From: Chondrosia reniformis
Taxonomy: Eukaryota > Porifera > Demospongiae > Chondrillida > Chondrillidae
Length of the DNA: 64,000 bases
Reading direction: 5' to 3'
NCBI GenBank assembly: GCA_947172415.1
Contig: OX359194.1
Location: 8,165,901-8,229,900, forward strand
The position numbers and the translations under genes are program-made. Each line of letters begins with the position of its first letter. The first letter of the stretch is position 1. The notes below the pieces were generated by a model. The model ran no database searches, was not told where the DNA came from, and saw nothing but the letters and a program-made list of their open reading frames with translations. This document shows, piece by piece, positions 49,101 to 60,104 of this stretch.

Positions 49101-52086
49101 CAATATTACCTAGGTCTAGTTTATATTGATCTAAAGGTCTTTTCTCTAACATTAAGACATCATTTCTGTGGTATCACATTGATATTTGTCCATGATTAAT
49201 ATAGGTAGCTGGTAGCTCATATTCAGATGTGATTCTTATTTGTTTGTTATTCTTAAAGGAAGAGAAAAGCCCTACCTGTAGCAGTAACGGTGCTCTAGAC
49301 TGTGGTGCTTGCCTGTGTGATGATGACTTTTATGGTGGCAAGTGCGACTGTCCAGGAGATCCACCAACAAGTGAAAATATTTGCAAGTAAGGACAGCTGA
49401 TGAAGCCATATAGTTTGATCTTGTTCTGGCCTTGCTTGCACTGGTTAATGTATTCCCTTAGAGCCACTGCATTGGACAAGATTTGTGACAGTGTTGGGAC
49501 TTGCATGTGTGGAAAATGCAAATGTAACGTAAGTCGATGATATGTAAAATAAGGATTCCTTCTAACTGCATCAAACTTATCTCTTTAATGGTTCATCCTT
49601 TGACATGACTAAAATTTAACAACAAAAATGCGTCTCTGGATGTTCAAAGAGTCAAAGGATGAACCTCACAAAGTAGAGACTAGAAGGATTAGCCCTAGTA
49701 TTATGGTATTGGGGAGAATGTTTTGTTTACATCTTTGAATTGAACCCAACTAGAACCTCCCTCTTAGTGGTGTGGCATGGCTAGTGTGTTATTGTAACTT
49801 AAGTACAGACCTGCATTTCTGTGGTTATGTAATAGGTAGGTGGGTCTTGTATATATATACACATGTGGGATGCATGTGTGTGTACATTAGATAGTGTCAC
49901 ATGTTCGTCCACTAAATGTGTCATTGAAAACAAATAGGTAGTCTCTATACAGTAACCTATGAGTTATGTATACCACCACACACATATATATAGATTAAGA
50001 TATTTCATTAAATTGCTACCTTAGTCTGGATTTCAAGGTGAATTCTGTCAATGTGATGAAAGTCAGTGTCCCCGAACCAACAGAGGAATATGCAATGGTA
50101 TGATGTCTTTTTTATTGTCTGTAGTGTGTTACGTGTGAATATATTATGTGAAGTGCTATTTAGCAGATATATGTATATATTACACACTGTGTAATGTAGT
50201 TAGCTTACTAGAGGAATGGTGTACTTTTGTGTGTTTACAATGTGTTTGTTTGTAGCACTTTCAATTTAAGCTGTTGATATATAATTGTGTATAGTTGCAT
50301 TACATATAGTGAAAATGTATGCCCTTCTAGGAGAGGGAAATTGTGATGCATGCTTCAGAAACTGCACCTGCAATGAAGACTATCAACACTTCTACTGTGA
50401 CTGTCCAAAATCCAATGAAACATGCATAAATCCAGGGGACAATGTGAGTACTTTAAATCTTTTGTGATTCTGCCTTGCTCCATTTCTTTCCGAAGCTTAA
50501 TATTTATATGATGCATGTAATTAGTTATGAAACATATTTTGTGATAACAGAGGTTGTGTTCAGGAAAGGGAGAATGCATCTGTGGACAGTGTAACTGTGA
50601 CAAACACCCGGAAAGAAGTGGGAAATACTGCCACATGTGTCCAGTAAGTGTCACCTCACTCACTAGTGTCCAGTAAGTGTCACATCACTCACTAGTGTCC
50701 AGTAAGTGTCACATCACTCACTAGTGTCCAGTAAGTGTCACATCACTCACTAGTGTCCAGTAAGTGTCACATCACTCACTAGTGTCCAGTAAGTGTCACC
50801 TCACTCACTAGTGTCCAGTAAGTGTCACCTCACTCACTAGTGTCCAGTAAGTGTCACCTCACTCACTAGTGTCCAGTAAGTGTCACCTCACTCACTAGTG
50901 TCCAGTAAGTGTCACCTCACTCACTAGTGTCCAGTAAGTGTCACCTCACTCACTAGTGTCCAGTAAGTGTCACCTCACTCACTAGTGTCCAGTAAGTGTC
51001 ACCTCACTCACTAGTGTCCAGTAAGTGTCACCTCACTCACTAGTGTCCAGTAAGTGTCACCTCACTCACAGTGTCCAGTAAGTGTCACCTCACTCACTAG
51101 TGTCCAGTAAGTGTCATGTCAGGCATACTAAAACCACCAATCCTATCTACCTGGTTGTAGCTATTTCTTCCTGTAAAGGTCGCTTGTTTATGGGATTTAT
51201 GCTTCAAGCTATATACGTATGTAACACTCCTGTAGCCAGCTATATACAGTATATTTGTATATGCATCTACATAGAGATGTATAGAGGCCTGTGGCCAGAT
51301 TGGAGAATGCATTATATGCAAGATTCAGAAGGGATCTGGCTGTCTTGATGTTTGCAGAAGTGACCAGAACATTACTTTATCTTTCAACCGAACGCTGGTG
51401 GAGGGTCTACAGGAGTACCCAACCAGGCTGCTCAGAAGTTGTCAGGCCGAATACAACACTTGTGAGATGCCGTTCTTTCTGGATGAGCTTGTTCTGGGGA
51501 CTGAGAGTGAAGCTGATATTATTGTATATGTTGATGAACAGGAAACCACCTATCATAAGATACGTTCAGGTAAGCAATATGGTGGACACCTCTAAGCCAA
51601 AGCATTATAAGCTCATTGTTTCAAATTTCTGTTTTCTGTTTAATCTTTCAGATGACTGTGGAGAGACGGCTGAAGTCTGGCCTATAGTGGTCGGTATAGT
51701 ACTAGGCATTCTGTTTTTGGGACTGCTGGCAGTTATAATCTGGAGAGCTGCCGTCTACTGGATGGTAAAGATAATTATGTCATCTCTTAAAGCTACAGAG
51801 AGTGAAACATGAAAGTGTCTGTTGTTCCTTCTTTAGGATTATGTTGAGTATCGTAGATTTGCCAAAGAACAAGACAAGAATGAGTGGAGCAAGGTTCGTT
51901 AGCCAGCTCATTTTACTCTGCCTCCTTTTAACGGTCAGAGACTCACACACACACGTGCACTATTGTTTCTCTTAGAGTGAGAATCCGATGTACATTGATC
52001 CTCATACAAAGTACCAAAATCCACAATATAAGAATGCCAAGGAGAGGAAGAAAGAATTAGCTTCACTTGAAGGAACCGATTTGTGA
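46156..52086 (+). CDS. Integrin beta subunit
   Basis: Cell-surface adhesion receptor subunit that pairs with an alpha chain and links matrix to the cytoskeleton. Twenty exons: 46156-46210, 46272-46342, 46509-46652, 46834-46879, 46978-47109, 47537-47627, 47715-47838, 47917-48003, 48185-48538, 48636-48718, 48874-49084, 49259-49386, 49462-49528, 50025-50097, 50331-50443, 50551-50643, 51287-51569, 51652-51764, 51837-51893, 51976-52086. They total 812 codons, all phases matching. Order: signal peptide, PSI domain (CTECIRKPDCAWC), beta-I domain with the MIDAS motif DLSQTMADDL, hybrid domain, four Cys-rich EGF modules, beta-tail, transmembrane helix (VVGIVLGILFLGLL), and a tail with both talin/kindlin motifs NPMY and NPQY. 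MIDAS has Thr where vertebrate chains have the last Ser. A poly(A) signal AATAAA is at 52,357. Confidence 0.96.
47365..47465 (-). mobile_element. Short repeat with hammerhead-like core in an integrin intron
   Basis: Related to 16,660-16,800: shared GAGCATCAG...TTACTAGTTT flanks, and on the minus strand CTGATGA...GAAAC at 47,410-47,434. The bases between these two boxes can form a small hairpin. It lies in the intron 47,110-47,536. Non-coding. Confidence 0.45.
49555..49680. mobile_element. Small inverted-repeat element in an integrin intron
   Basis: Starts with TCTAACTGCATCAAACTTATC like the elements at 16 and 18 kb. Arms containing GGTTCATCCTTTGAC (about 49,590-49,604) and its complement (49,651-49,667) flank about 47 bases. 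A third, more diverged member of the same family, in the intron 49,529-50,024. The rest of that intron shows nothing else. Confidence 0.7.
50641..51117 (+). repeat. 29-base minisatellite that repeats the integrin splice donor
   Basis: A 29-base unit (CCAGTAAGTGTCACCTCACT + CACTAGTGT) runs directly from the end of exon 50,551-50,643, with the phrase CCAGTAAGT present 17 times at 29-base steps (one step is 28). Variation between units is mostly a single C/A. Each unit repeats the exon end CCA and the donor GTAAGT. It fills most of the intron up to 51,286. Confidence 0.95.
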
Positions 52087-52799
52087 TGTACACTGTAAAG
52101 TAGCTCATATCAGTTGACCAGTTGGATAGAATATTTCTCATAGAAATGTACAATGTTACATGTTTTTACACATGCACTTGTCTGTACACGACTCTAAAGT
52201 ATAGATTCATCAACCTTATGATAATTTTGACTTTTTTGTGTTCAGTCTATAGTACATATATATGCTTTTCATCAATTAACTGTAGATAATCCTTAGAACA
52301 TACAGTCTACACTACACATTATATTACCCAATAATCATAATCATTTGTACTTGTGTAATAAATATACAATTAAGAAGTAAAACAAGTTTTGTGGTGTATA
52401 TCCGTGTATATAAGAATTAAAATGTATCGATTTTAAATTCGATCAAGTCAGTGTGTAGACAGAAGTAAGAGTGTGCAAGACTTTCCACCCCTATTGTCCA
52501 AAGAATCTAAATGTGATGATAAAAAAGAAGTGAACATCACACAAACAAACTATATGGAATAATGATGTATACACATGCTATTACAGTGTAGAAATGTACA
52601 ATTACAAGTAACTATGAAAGCAATAAAGTCAAGCAAGTGAATGAAAAGTTGAAACTTTGGATCTTCAAGGAGAGACAATATTCCAGTAAATTGCTACTAC
52701 TATGGTAGCCATGGAAACATACACCCTACTCTCCTCTAAGCTACTACACTCTATATCTCAGGTCTTTACAGTTTGAAACAAAACTGGTGGCATCGTAAC
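52087..52799. other. Convergent 3' region of integrin beta and SMIM7
   Basis: Holds the integrin 3' UTR (AATAAA at 52,357-52,362) and the SMIM7 3' UTR from the other strand. No reading frame or RNA was recognised. Confidence 0.4.
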
Positions 52800-53311
52800 T
52801 CACAAGATCATCATTACGATCACTAAAATATTCCAAAGTGCAATGAAAATTCGAAACTTTCTTAAGCTCAATAATAGCTCTCGTATCCTCTCTCCTATTC
52901 CACTTTTCTTCTCTGCTTCCTCAAAAGATCCCTCTGAAATAGACTTCTTTCTAAAAATGAGAACCACTTGAACAGTGAAGATTACTAGTACAGTAAAGTA
53001 TAGGTAATAGATAGACCAGGGTTACTTACAACTTGAAGTTTAAAATGGCTCCCGCATTCACTAGTAAAGTGCTGTAATACAAAAAAACAAAAGGCAAAAT
53101 GACACACTGACGTCGAGTATCTATGATTGCACCACCAGTACTGATCCATTAATCTATATATAATTGCGTCCCTAGCTAGCTAGGTCTATTATAAAATGAT
53201 ATTTTCAGTAGCTTTTAGTAATTATTCTGTTATAGTAACAGTCACACTATATGAAGTAGAGAGTCAATGCCAGTTCTATACTTACCAAAACAAAATGAGA
53301 TCCGAGAACAT
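52800..53311 (-). CDS. SMIM7: Small integral membrane protein 7
   Basis: A tiny two-helix membrane protein conserved across animals, of unclear function. Three exons on the minus strand: 53286-53311, 53030-53071, 52800-52950, total 219 bases, 72 residues; the human protein is about 75. The first exon gives MFSDLILF, the second TLLVNAGAILNFK, the third begins KKSISEGSF and continues through IRELLLSLRKFRIFIALWN to ILVIVMMIL and the stop. The NAGA-LNFKL and LLSLR-FRIFIALWN blocks match the SMIM7 family strongly. The phases (2, then 2) fit, and the introns are 79 and 214 bases. It is too short and too split to be found as a single open frame. Confidence 0.9.
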
Positions 53312-53559
53312 TTCTTCCACAAAATGGCCGAGTCAAAGAGGAAAAAAGAAATAAAGATAACGGTCGTAGACTCGTAGATAATTCCGAGGCCCTATGGATT
53401 AGGTCATTTTAACGATTGCAAGTTTTTCGTACCAAAGTAAGCTGCCAGTAAATTCAGAAGTCATGAATAATCTAAAACATCTGTCGGTTTTATAAATTGC
53501 TGTACATAATTGATATTTTGGACTTCCTCTATTGGGAAACAAAAAACCTAAAACAAGCT

Positions 53560-53720
53560 TTGTTAAGCATGATCAATGAGTTTTTGATATCCATATATAC
53601 ACCATATTTGCCCTATCTCTCCCCATACATTAAGCTTGTATACCAGGAATTTTTGTACATTTAGTTCTGAAACTCCATATGATCATTCAAATCTAAAGTC
53701 ATCAATAATAATCTAAAACA
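53560..53720 (-). repeat. Dispersed repeat, second copy (inverted relative to 14 kb)
   Basis: TTTGCCCTATCTCTCCCC at about 53,608 followed by TGTACATTTAGTTCT is the reverse complement of the phrase repeated at 13,950-14,480. The flanking region 53,312-54,176 has no gene I can support; scattered short frames at 53,760-54,150 are not recognisable. Confidence 0.65.
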
Positions 53721-54109
53721 TCTGTTATTTAATATCTGTTTATACTCAGATATAAAGCCTATAGGGAACTAAACCTGGTGAGAGCTTGGGATGAGGATAT
53801 AGGAGTCTTCTCTGTCTTCTTTGCTTTGGGTCAGACAGCTGTTTCTGGGAATTCCACCCTTCATCAGTAACCTTGGAAATCTTTTTCTTGATTATTTGTG
53901 AATCCTTGGCTCTCTATATGCCCAATCTATAGGAGTCCTATATAGTTTGGCTGTGCACTGGGTGGACAGCCTGGTAGCCTTACGAGTGGCAAAGGCTTAT
54001 ATGTTATATGTGCTCAGGTGCAGCCCTGTGCCCCGTAATCATAACCTGTTGGCATCTTTTATTGTATGCCTTGCGCTAAGACACATGATGAAATCTTTTA
54101 TGAAGGAAT

Positions 54110-55843
54110 GTAGGTCAAATTTAGGTAAAACGAATTTTATTAGTAATCTAACTTGTACAGGCAAAAATCAAATATATTAATCAGTTTTTTTCTTTCTTTG
54201 ACCAAGAGAATTTGCTACAAGAGAGACTCCACCAATTACAGCACCAGCAAATCCACCTGTTGCAAGTGAAGAGAAAACACCAGAGCCCACCAATAGCCCA
54301 ATTGCACCACCACCTGCAGCACCTGTAGCAACTGCCCCTAAAAATCCTGATGAAGAATCACTTTGCTTCCTTTTGTCTTCATCTAGTTTTTGTTTGAGTT
54401 GCTTAAGTTCTTCTAGTGCTTATCTCTTTCTATCTCCCTAGCTTTTAACTCAGCTTGAAGCTTTTCATATTCCTCTTTCCGTTTTATAAATTCTTCATTT
54501 TTGAATGGAGAAAAACCCTTTTTTTTCATTTCTTGTACATAATTGCGAAGCTCTTTTATTTTACGCATCCTATATTCTTCTGAGGGATCCTGGCTTTTTC
54601 CTTCCACTAAAATGATGCGCTTTTCAACATTATCGATAAGATTCTTCAGAGAAATGGGAAGTTGAATAGGATCATTTAGTTTGTTTAGTAGTTGCACTCT
54701 CTTCTCCTTTTCTTTGGCCTCTTCTGTGCAACCTGCACTTGTAAAAACAACAATGACATGCTTTAAGCCAGCACTAAATGTGTGAAGCATTCGAATTGTT
54801 TCAGCTACATCTTCAGTAAATCTTTGGCCTGCTTTAATACAAAGCAAAATGGCATCTATTGTAGTACTTGCTTGAAAACCTGATTGAAATTGTTTCAGCA
54901 AATGTATTTCATCCTGCTCAGATTGCCATCTACCTTCAGAATAGCGGTTAGGATTGCCTGTTCCTGGAGTGTCCATGAATTTCCATGTAGCATTTTCTGC
55001 TTCCACTAGAACACATTCAGCCGATTGGGTACAGATAGCAAAATTATCCCAGGGATCCTCAAAAACCTTACATTTCTGTATGTACAAGAATATAAAAGTA
55101 AGAGATAGGTTATTATCTGTGTAGATATATACGTACTTGTACATAGATATGCATAAATGCAGGTTAGAAGGATAATAAGAGCATGTGGAGCATGGGTTCA
55201 ACTGCATGCATTTTCCTACAGTATAGATAAATAAGTTAGGACCTCTTCCTTAACGCTATAGCATATTATACGTATTCCTATATGGCTGTTATAAAACATC
55301 TACGTATATTTGAAGAATAGCACACCTCATCACCCGTAATTAAGTTGCAAAAGGTGCTCTTTCCAGCCCCAATAGGTCCAACAACGAGGAAATTATATTC
55401 ATTTTATCCATTCTGGGAATCAACTTCTTCCGTTGTCATTTCTCTATTTCCTGTTACTATTGTCGACAGTAAAACTGCGAGTCAAGCATAAACGTTTTTG
55501 AAGCTGCTTGATCGAATTCGAAGAAATCTCCAGTAGGCTTCCAAGAATCGCTCGCGTTCGCTATATATGGCTATCGTGGGCGGATTCTATAATAATGTTA
55601 TTAACTGAAGGGGAGCTCCCTGTTTTGCCCATAGCTATATTACTAGAGGAGAAAGAGAGCTATAATTAAGAATTGTTTTACTTTGTAATCTGACCACTCT
55701 AGTTATATGTCTGTCTTGATTAGAATAGCGTATTATTGTAAGTATAGGTCATAATCAGCCCATGATTGAAGAGATTGAGTCATTTCCTTGTTCAATGGTA
55801 CATCGTTCAAATGTATACTTTTTGCATATACCATACATTTATA
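54110..55843. repeat. Left copy of a duplicated block of about 1.75 kb (GTPase gene)
   Basis: The block corresponds to 60,105-61,924 and covers the GTPase gene plus about 400 bases of its upstream region, including CTCGCGTTCGCTATATATGG and GAAGGGGAGCTCCCTG. Upstream and intron sequences are almost identical, so the duplication is recent. Identity ends at CATATACCATACATTTATAA on the right (55,843 and 61,924). Confidence 0.85.
54177..55439 (-). pseudogene. AIG1/GIMAP-like GTPase, disabled copy
   Basis: Near-identical to the open copy at 60,160-61,519. Exon 1 is 55,326-55,439 (ATG at 55,437) and exon 2 runs from 55,075 to the stop at 54,177. Two disabling changes are visible. In exon 1 the twelfth codon is TAA where the other copy has CAA. 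In exon 2 a one-base deletion near 54,419 shifts the frame after about 220 codons; past it the other frame continues through a coiled coil into a Gly-rich membrane segment ending QRKKKTD. The C-terminal segment has diverged most between the copies. A sequencing error could explain one change, less likely both. Confidence 0.85.
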
Positions 55844-55849
55844 AATATA

Positions 55850-58800
55850 ATTTGCTAAAATTATATGGAGAAGAGATGAAATGCAGTTGATCTCAGGAGA
55901 TTTTAGACCGAGAACGACCTCAACCTCTACTGATTAGGGGTTAGGCCAGGCTGGGCAGAACTTAAGGTTTAGAAATATGTATAACATGAATCTTAAAATA
56001 ATTCAGTGGAATATAGCAGGATGGGGTAGAAACAAAGACTTGAAAGCTAAGATATTAAAGAATATACAACCTGATATAGCTATAATCTGTGAAACCTGGC
56101 TGATGAACCAGGATGTGATCTTAATTGACGGGTACACTTGGATAGGTAAAAATAGATTTAATTTAAACAAAAGAGCAAAACGGGGATTGGGTGGAGTTGG
56201 TTTTCTAATTTCAGATAGGATCTTTGATACCTATAAGATAAATACAATGGACGTAAATATGGAGGACATTATGGTGATTTCTATTCAAAGAAAGAGAGAT
56301 AAATTTGATCCACCTAGACTTGTGATAGGCAGTTGTTATATATCACCTGAAAGATCATCTCATAATGTAAATGTTGAAAATGTGCTTGATAAAATTGGGT
56401 GTTGTTTAGATAATATTAATGAACAAGTTCCAGTACTACTAGTTGGGGATTTCAACGCTAGGACGGCAAGCTTAGAGGATGGTCTAGGACCTGAAGATTA
56501 TCCTTGTAGACATAATGTAGATGCAGAGAAAAATTCATGGGGGATGGCACTAATTGACTTTCTTAAAGTAAACAAGTTAGGAATAGTTAATGGAAGAATT
56601 ACTTGTGGTCTCAATAATTACACTTGCATATCTAGCAGGGGGTGCTCAGTAGTAGATTATTTTATAGGTAACCATATTGCTATGAAGTATATAAACAAAT
56701 TTAGTGTAACAACAATGGTTGATTTAATTAAAAAATTTAACTTGTATGTTACGCACCCCTCTGATCATAGTATTCTTTCAGTTGATATAGACATATCCCA
56801 ACCATGTTCTATTAACCAAAGACACACTAGTAACTTTGATTCATTGTCAAATAACGAGCCAAAATTCAATTGGGAAAAGATACCTAATGATTTCATGAAT
56901 AGTGACGACATAAAAGAAAAACTACATAAGTGCATGGAAAAGATAACTAATTTGATGTATTGTGAGGAAATTTCTCAAAAGGTCTTAGATGAGGTGTATG
57001 CCACTTTCATTGAAATACTAACAGAGGAAATTAACCTAAAAATTCCTAAAGTAAAGTGTGGAATAAAAAATAATTGCAATTTTAGAAGGAGTCCTAGTAG
57101 GAAATGGTGGAGTAAGGAGCTATATAATATGAAAAAAGAGATGATGAAAAATGAAAAAGAATGGCTAAGATGCCATCATAAAGATTTAAAAAATGAGCTT
57201 AGAAAATCATACATTTTGGCTAGGAATAAATATAAGAAAGCAATAAGGAAACAGAAATCAGTATTTGTATATAAGAAAAATATTGAGTCAGAAAAGTTGC
57301 TAAATAGTGATCCTAGATTGTTTTGGAAGAGAATAAATAAGAATAAGAAGCATAAGGTTGTGATTAATAGACTTAAGTATAGACAGAAAGTAGTTACAAG
57401 TAAGAATGAAGTAATAAAATGTCTAGTTAGCCATTTTAAGGATACACTTAATTCTTATGATAGTGATAGTCAGGAAATGGGTCTGTTAAAAAATAATATC
57501 CTCCCTGAACACCAAGAGATAGCACCAGACATTTTGGATAGGAAAATAAGTCTACTAGAGGTACAGCAAGCAGTATATTCCCTTAAATCATATAAATCCT
57601 TCGGACATGATAGAGTACCTGGAGAAGCTTTAAAAAATAATTTAACAATTCGATTTTTGGCAGCTTTTTTCAATCTATGTTTGGAAAAATCACTTAGTCC
57701 ATTAGAACGGAGAAAGAGTATAATTATTCCTATTCCTAAAAGTAACAATTGTATAGAAACTAATAATCTTAGAGGCATTTCCCTAGTATCGGTAGTGTAT
57801 AAAGTATACCGTTCAATTCTTAATCATAGGCTAACTGAGTGGCTTCAATTAACTAATTCATTAAATGAAGTACAAAGTGGTTTTCAACCCGGTAGGTCCT
57901 GTATGGACAATATTTTTACTCTTACTAATGTGATACACAGTAAATTGTTGGATGGAAAGGAGTGCTTTGTGGCTTTTATTGACTTAAGGAAAGCTTTTGA
58001 CTCGGTAGACAGAAGATTGCTATGGCAGAAGTTGCTGGGAATTGGTATCTCTGGTAAAATGACTAGTATATTGAGAAACTTATATGAAGAGACATCATGT
58101 TGTATCAAGATAGACAATGATAAAAGTGACTTCTTCCCTGTAAATCAGGGGGTAAGGCAAGGTTGCATCTTGTCTCCTCTGTTATTTAATCTTTTTATAG
58201 ATGATTTATGTAATAACTTGCAATCTGATCTTGGAATTCAGCTAGGGGAGTTTCTATTCAATTGTTTATTATATGCTGACGATTTGGCCTTAATGGCCGA
58301 TAATGAAAAAGCACTGCAGATTCTCCTACAAAGGGTAGGAGACTGGTGCAATAAGAATTTATTGAATATTAATAATCAAAAGTCAGCAATTGTACATTTT
58401 AGAAATAAGAAGGCTCCAATTTGCAATTTTCAGTTTTCCATGAATGGAAAGCCAATTAGAATTCAAAATGAGTACAAGTACCTCGGGGTAGTCATTGATG
58501 AACATCTTGATTTTGACAAGATGGGCAATGTGAATCTTGAGAAAGCCAAAAGAGCATTTAATACAATTAAACAGGAATGGTACAAGAATGGAGAAATGAG
58601 TCCAATCATATTCAAGAAGGTTATATCCACTTGCATATTTCCAATTTTTGATTATGGCTGTCCCCAATGGAGCATGTTTGTAATGAGATTAACTAAGGAG
58701 GCTTTAAACCTCAAGATTGCAAGATTTTTCTTAGGAGTGTCTATATTACACCCCATACCTGCCCTAGAAAATAATATGGGCTGGATGAGTGCCTCAGAAG

Positions 58801-60098
58801 ACAATTAGTACAAGCAGTACTATTTTTTAGAAAGGTATCCATCATGGAATCAAACAGATTGTGTTATATGATACTACAATATATGAAGAGGAGAAATAAC
58901 CCCAGAAGTTGGTGGGGTAAGATGAAAGATAAATTATCTAAATTGAGTATACCTGTTGATTATTTATTAAATCACCAATTCAATGAAGTCAAGTATGATA
59001 TCAATCAGAAAGTGATGGTACAAGAGCAACAAAGATGGACCAATGAGGTGCAGAAAAAGCCTAAGCTCAATTTTTATCAAAACATTTTTGGTTTCAGATC
59101 CCTCCCCATAGCTGACCAGATTAATTTGAGACAGGTTCGCAGTTTTTTGTGTAACCTAATAGGTGGCACTTTGCCAATCAGAGAAGAAACTGGGAGATTC
59201 TCTAATGAGGCTAGAGAAGACAGATGGTGCAGAGTTTGTAGTAATTACTCAGAGATTGAGGACACTATCCATTTCCTAGCAATTTGTCCCCAACTGTCTG
59301 ATAGTAGGCAAGCGATCCTGAGGTCCCTGCAGTGGGACGGCACTTCCTTTTCATCCAGCGAACACCTAGCTGTTTGCTTGGCTGCAGCTGGTGTGTTGGA
59401 TGAGTTAGTGGCTATGCGGTTAAGGGCGTTTTATAAAGTAAGGTGCGATATAGGAGAATGAGGATATAATACTTAAATTGATCTAATACAAGCTCCCTCC
59501 AGTACCATGGTGACATGAATATAGATAGATAGGCATGCAGTAATTTTAATATATGCATATCATTTATGATGACTCTTTAAAGTAATTTATTGATGAATTG
59601 ATGCATGGGACTACTACATGCAATAGGGTAATTCAAGATAAGAGGTTAGACTGTTATACATTTAGAATTTAGGTAGGTGTACACGTAGATGATCTTCTGG
59701 GTATTAGTTTATTTTATTTGTATTTTACTCTTATCTTTATACACAATGACCTGTATCCTCAGCAGACCCATTTAGGATGATTTAGGCTTGAGAACATTGG
59801 AGTGTTGATAGTACCTTACTATATGGTGTCAATTTTCCCATAAATGTGTCAGATATATATATTACAGTCATCAACAGAGACCCAAGTCCATGCAATTGCA
59901 AGAAATCAAGGAAGAGATATAGTAATACTGATTGAAACTCTTTAGATGTAGCTTCGATTCTGATCTGTGCTATGGTATTTTAAAATTGAATATGACCCTT
60001 GTATTTTATATAGTGACTCATGGGCCCAGTCTGGCCTAGTACATACATATTATGATTTGCACGTGTCACTCTAATAAATGTTATTATTATTATTATAA
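55850..60098 (+). mobile_element. APE-type non-LTR retrotransposon between the two GTPase copies
   Basis: Spans from close to the end of the left duplicate block to a (TTA)n tail at 60,078-60,098, with a 3' UTR of about 600 bases (59,462-60,077). It encodes one long polyprotein and no clear ORF1. A single-ORF plan with an AP-type endonuclease and a microsatellite tail fits RTE, CR1/L2 or Rex1-like clades; I cannot decide between them. No target-site duplication could be defined by eye. Confidence 0.85.
55977..59461 (+). CDS. Retrotransposon polyprotein: AP endonuclease, reverse transcriptase
   Basis: The frame from 55,977 to 58,808 gives 943 residues; a net one-base shift near 58,775 moves the rest to another frame that ends at 59,461. 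Domains: AP endonuclease starting LKIIQWNIAGW, with GDFNAR near residue 157 and SDHS near 261; reverse transcriptase with FIDLRKAFD near 666, GVRQGCILSPLLF near 725 and the catalytic LLYADD near 766; a C-terminal zinc-type cluster CRVC...H...C near 59,227-59,290. It nicks target DNA and copies its own RNA. The single frameshift suggests a very young but now inactive copy, or a sequencing error. Confidence 0.9.
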
Positions 60099-60104
60099 TC
60101 CTAA

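Noticed and set aside
50641..51117. CRISPR-like regular array
   Set aside because: Units are joined without unique spacers and the genome is animal; it is a minisatellite.
53760..54180. Short plus-strand frame with LRVAKAYMLYVL and RNHNLLASFIV, possibly a recombinase or retroelement fragment
   Set aside because: No catalytic motif, several stops nearby and no confident family; not enough to name.
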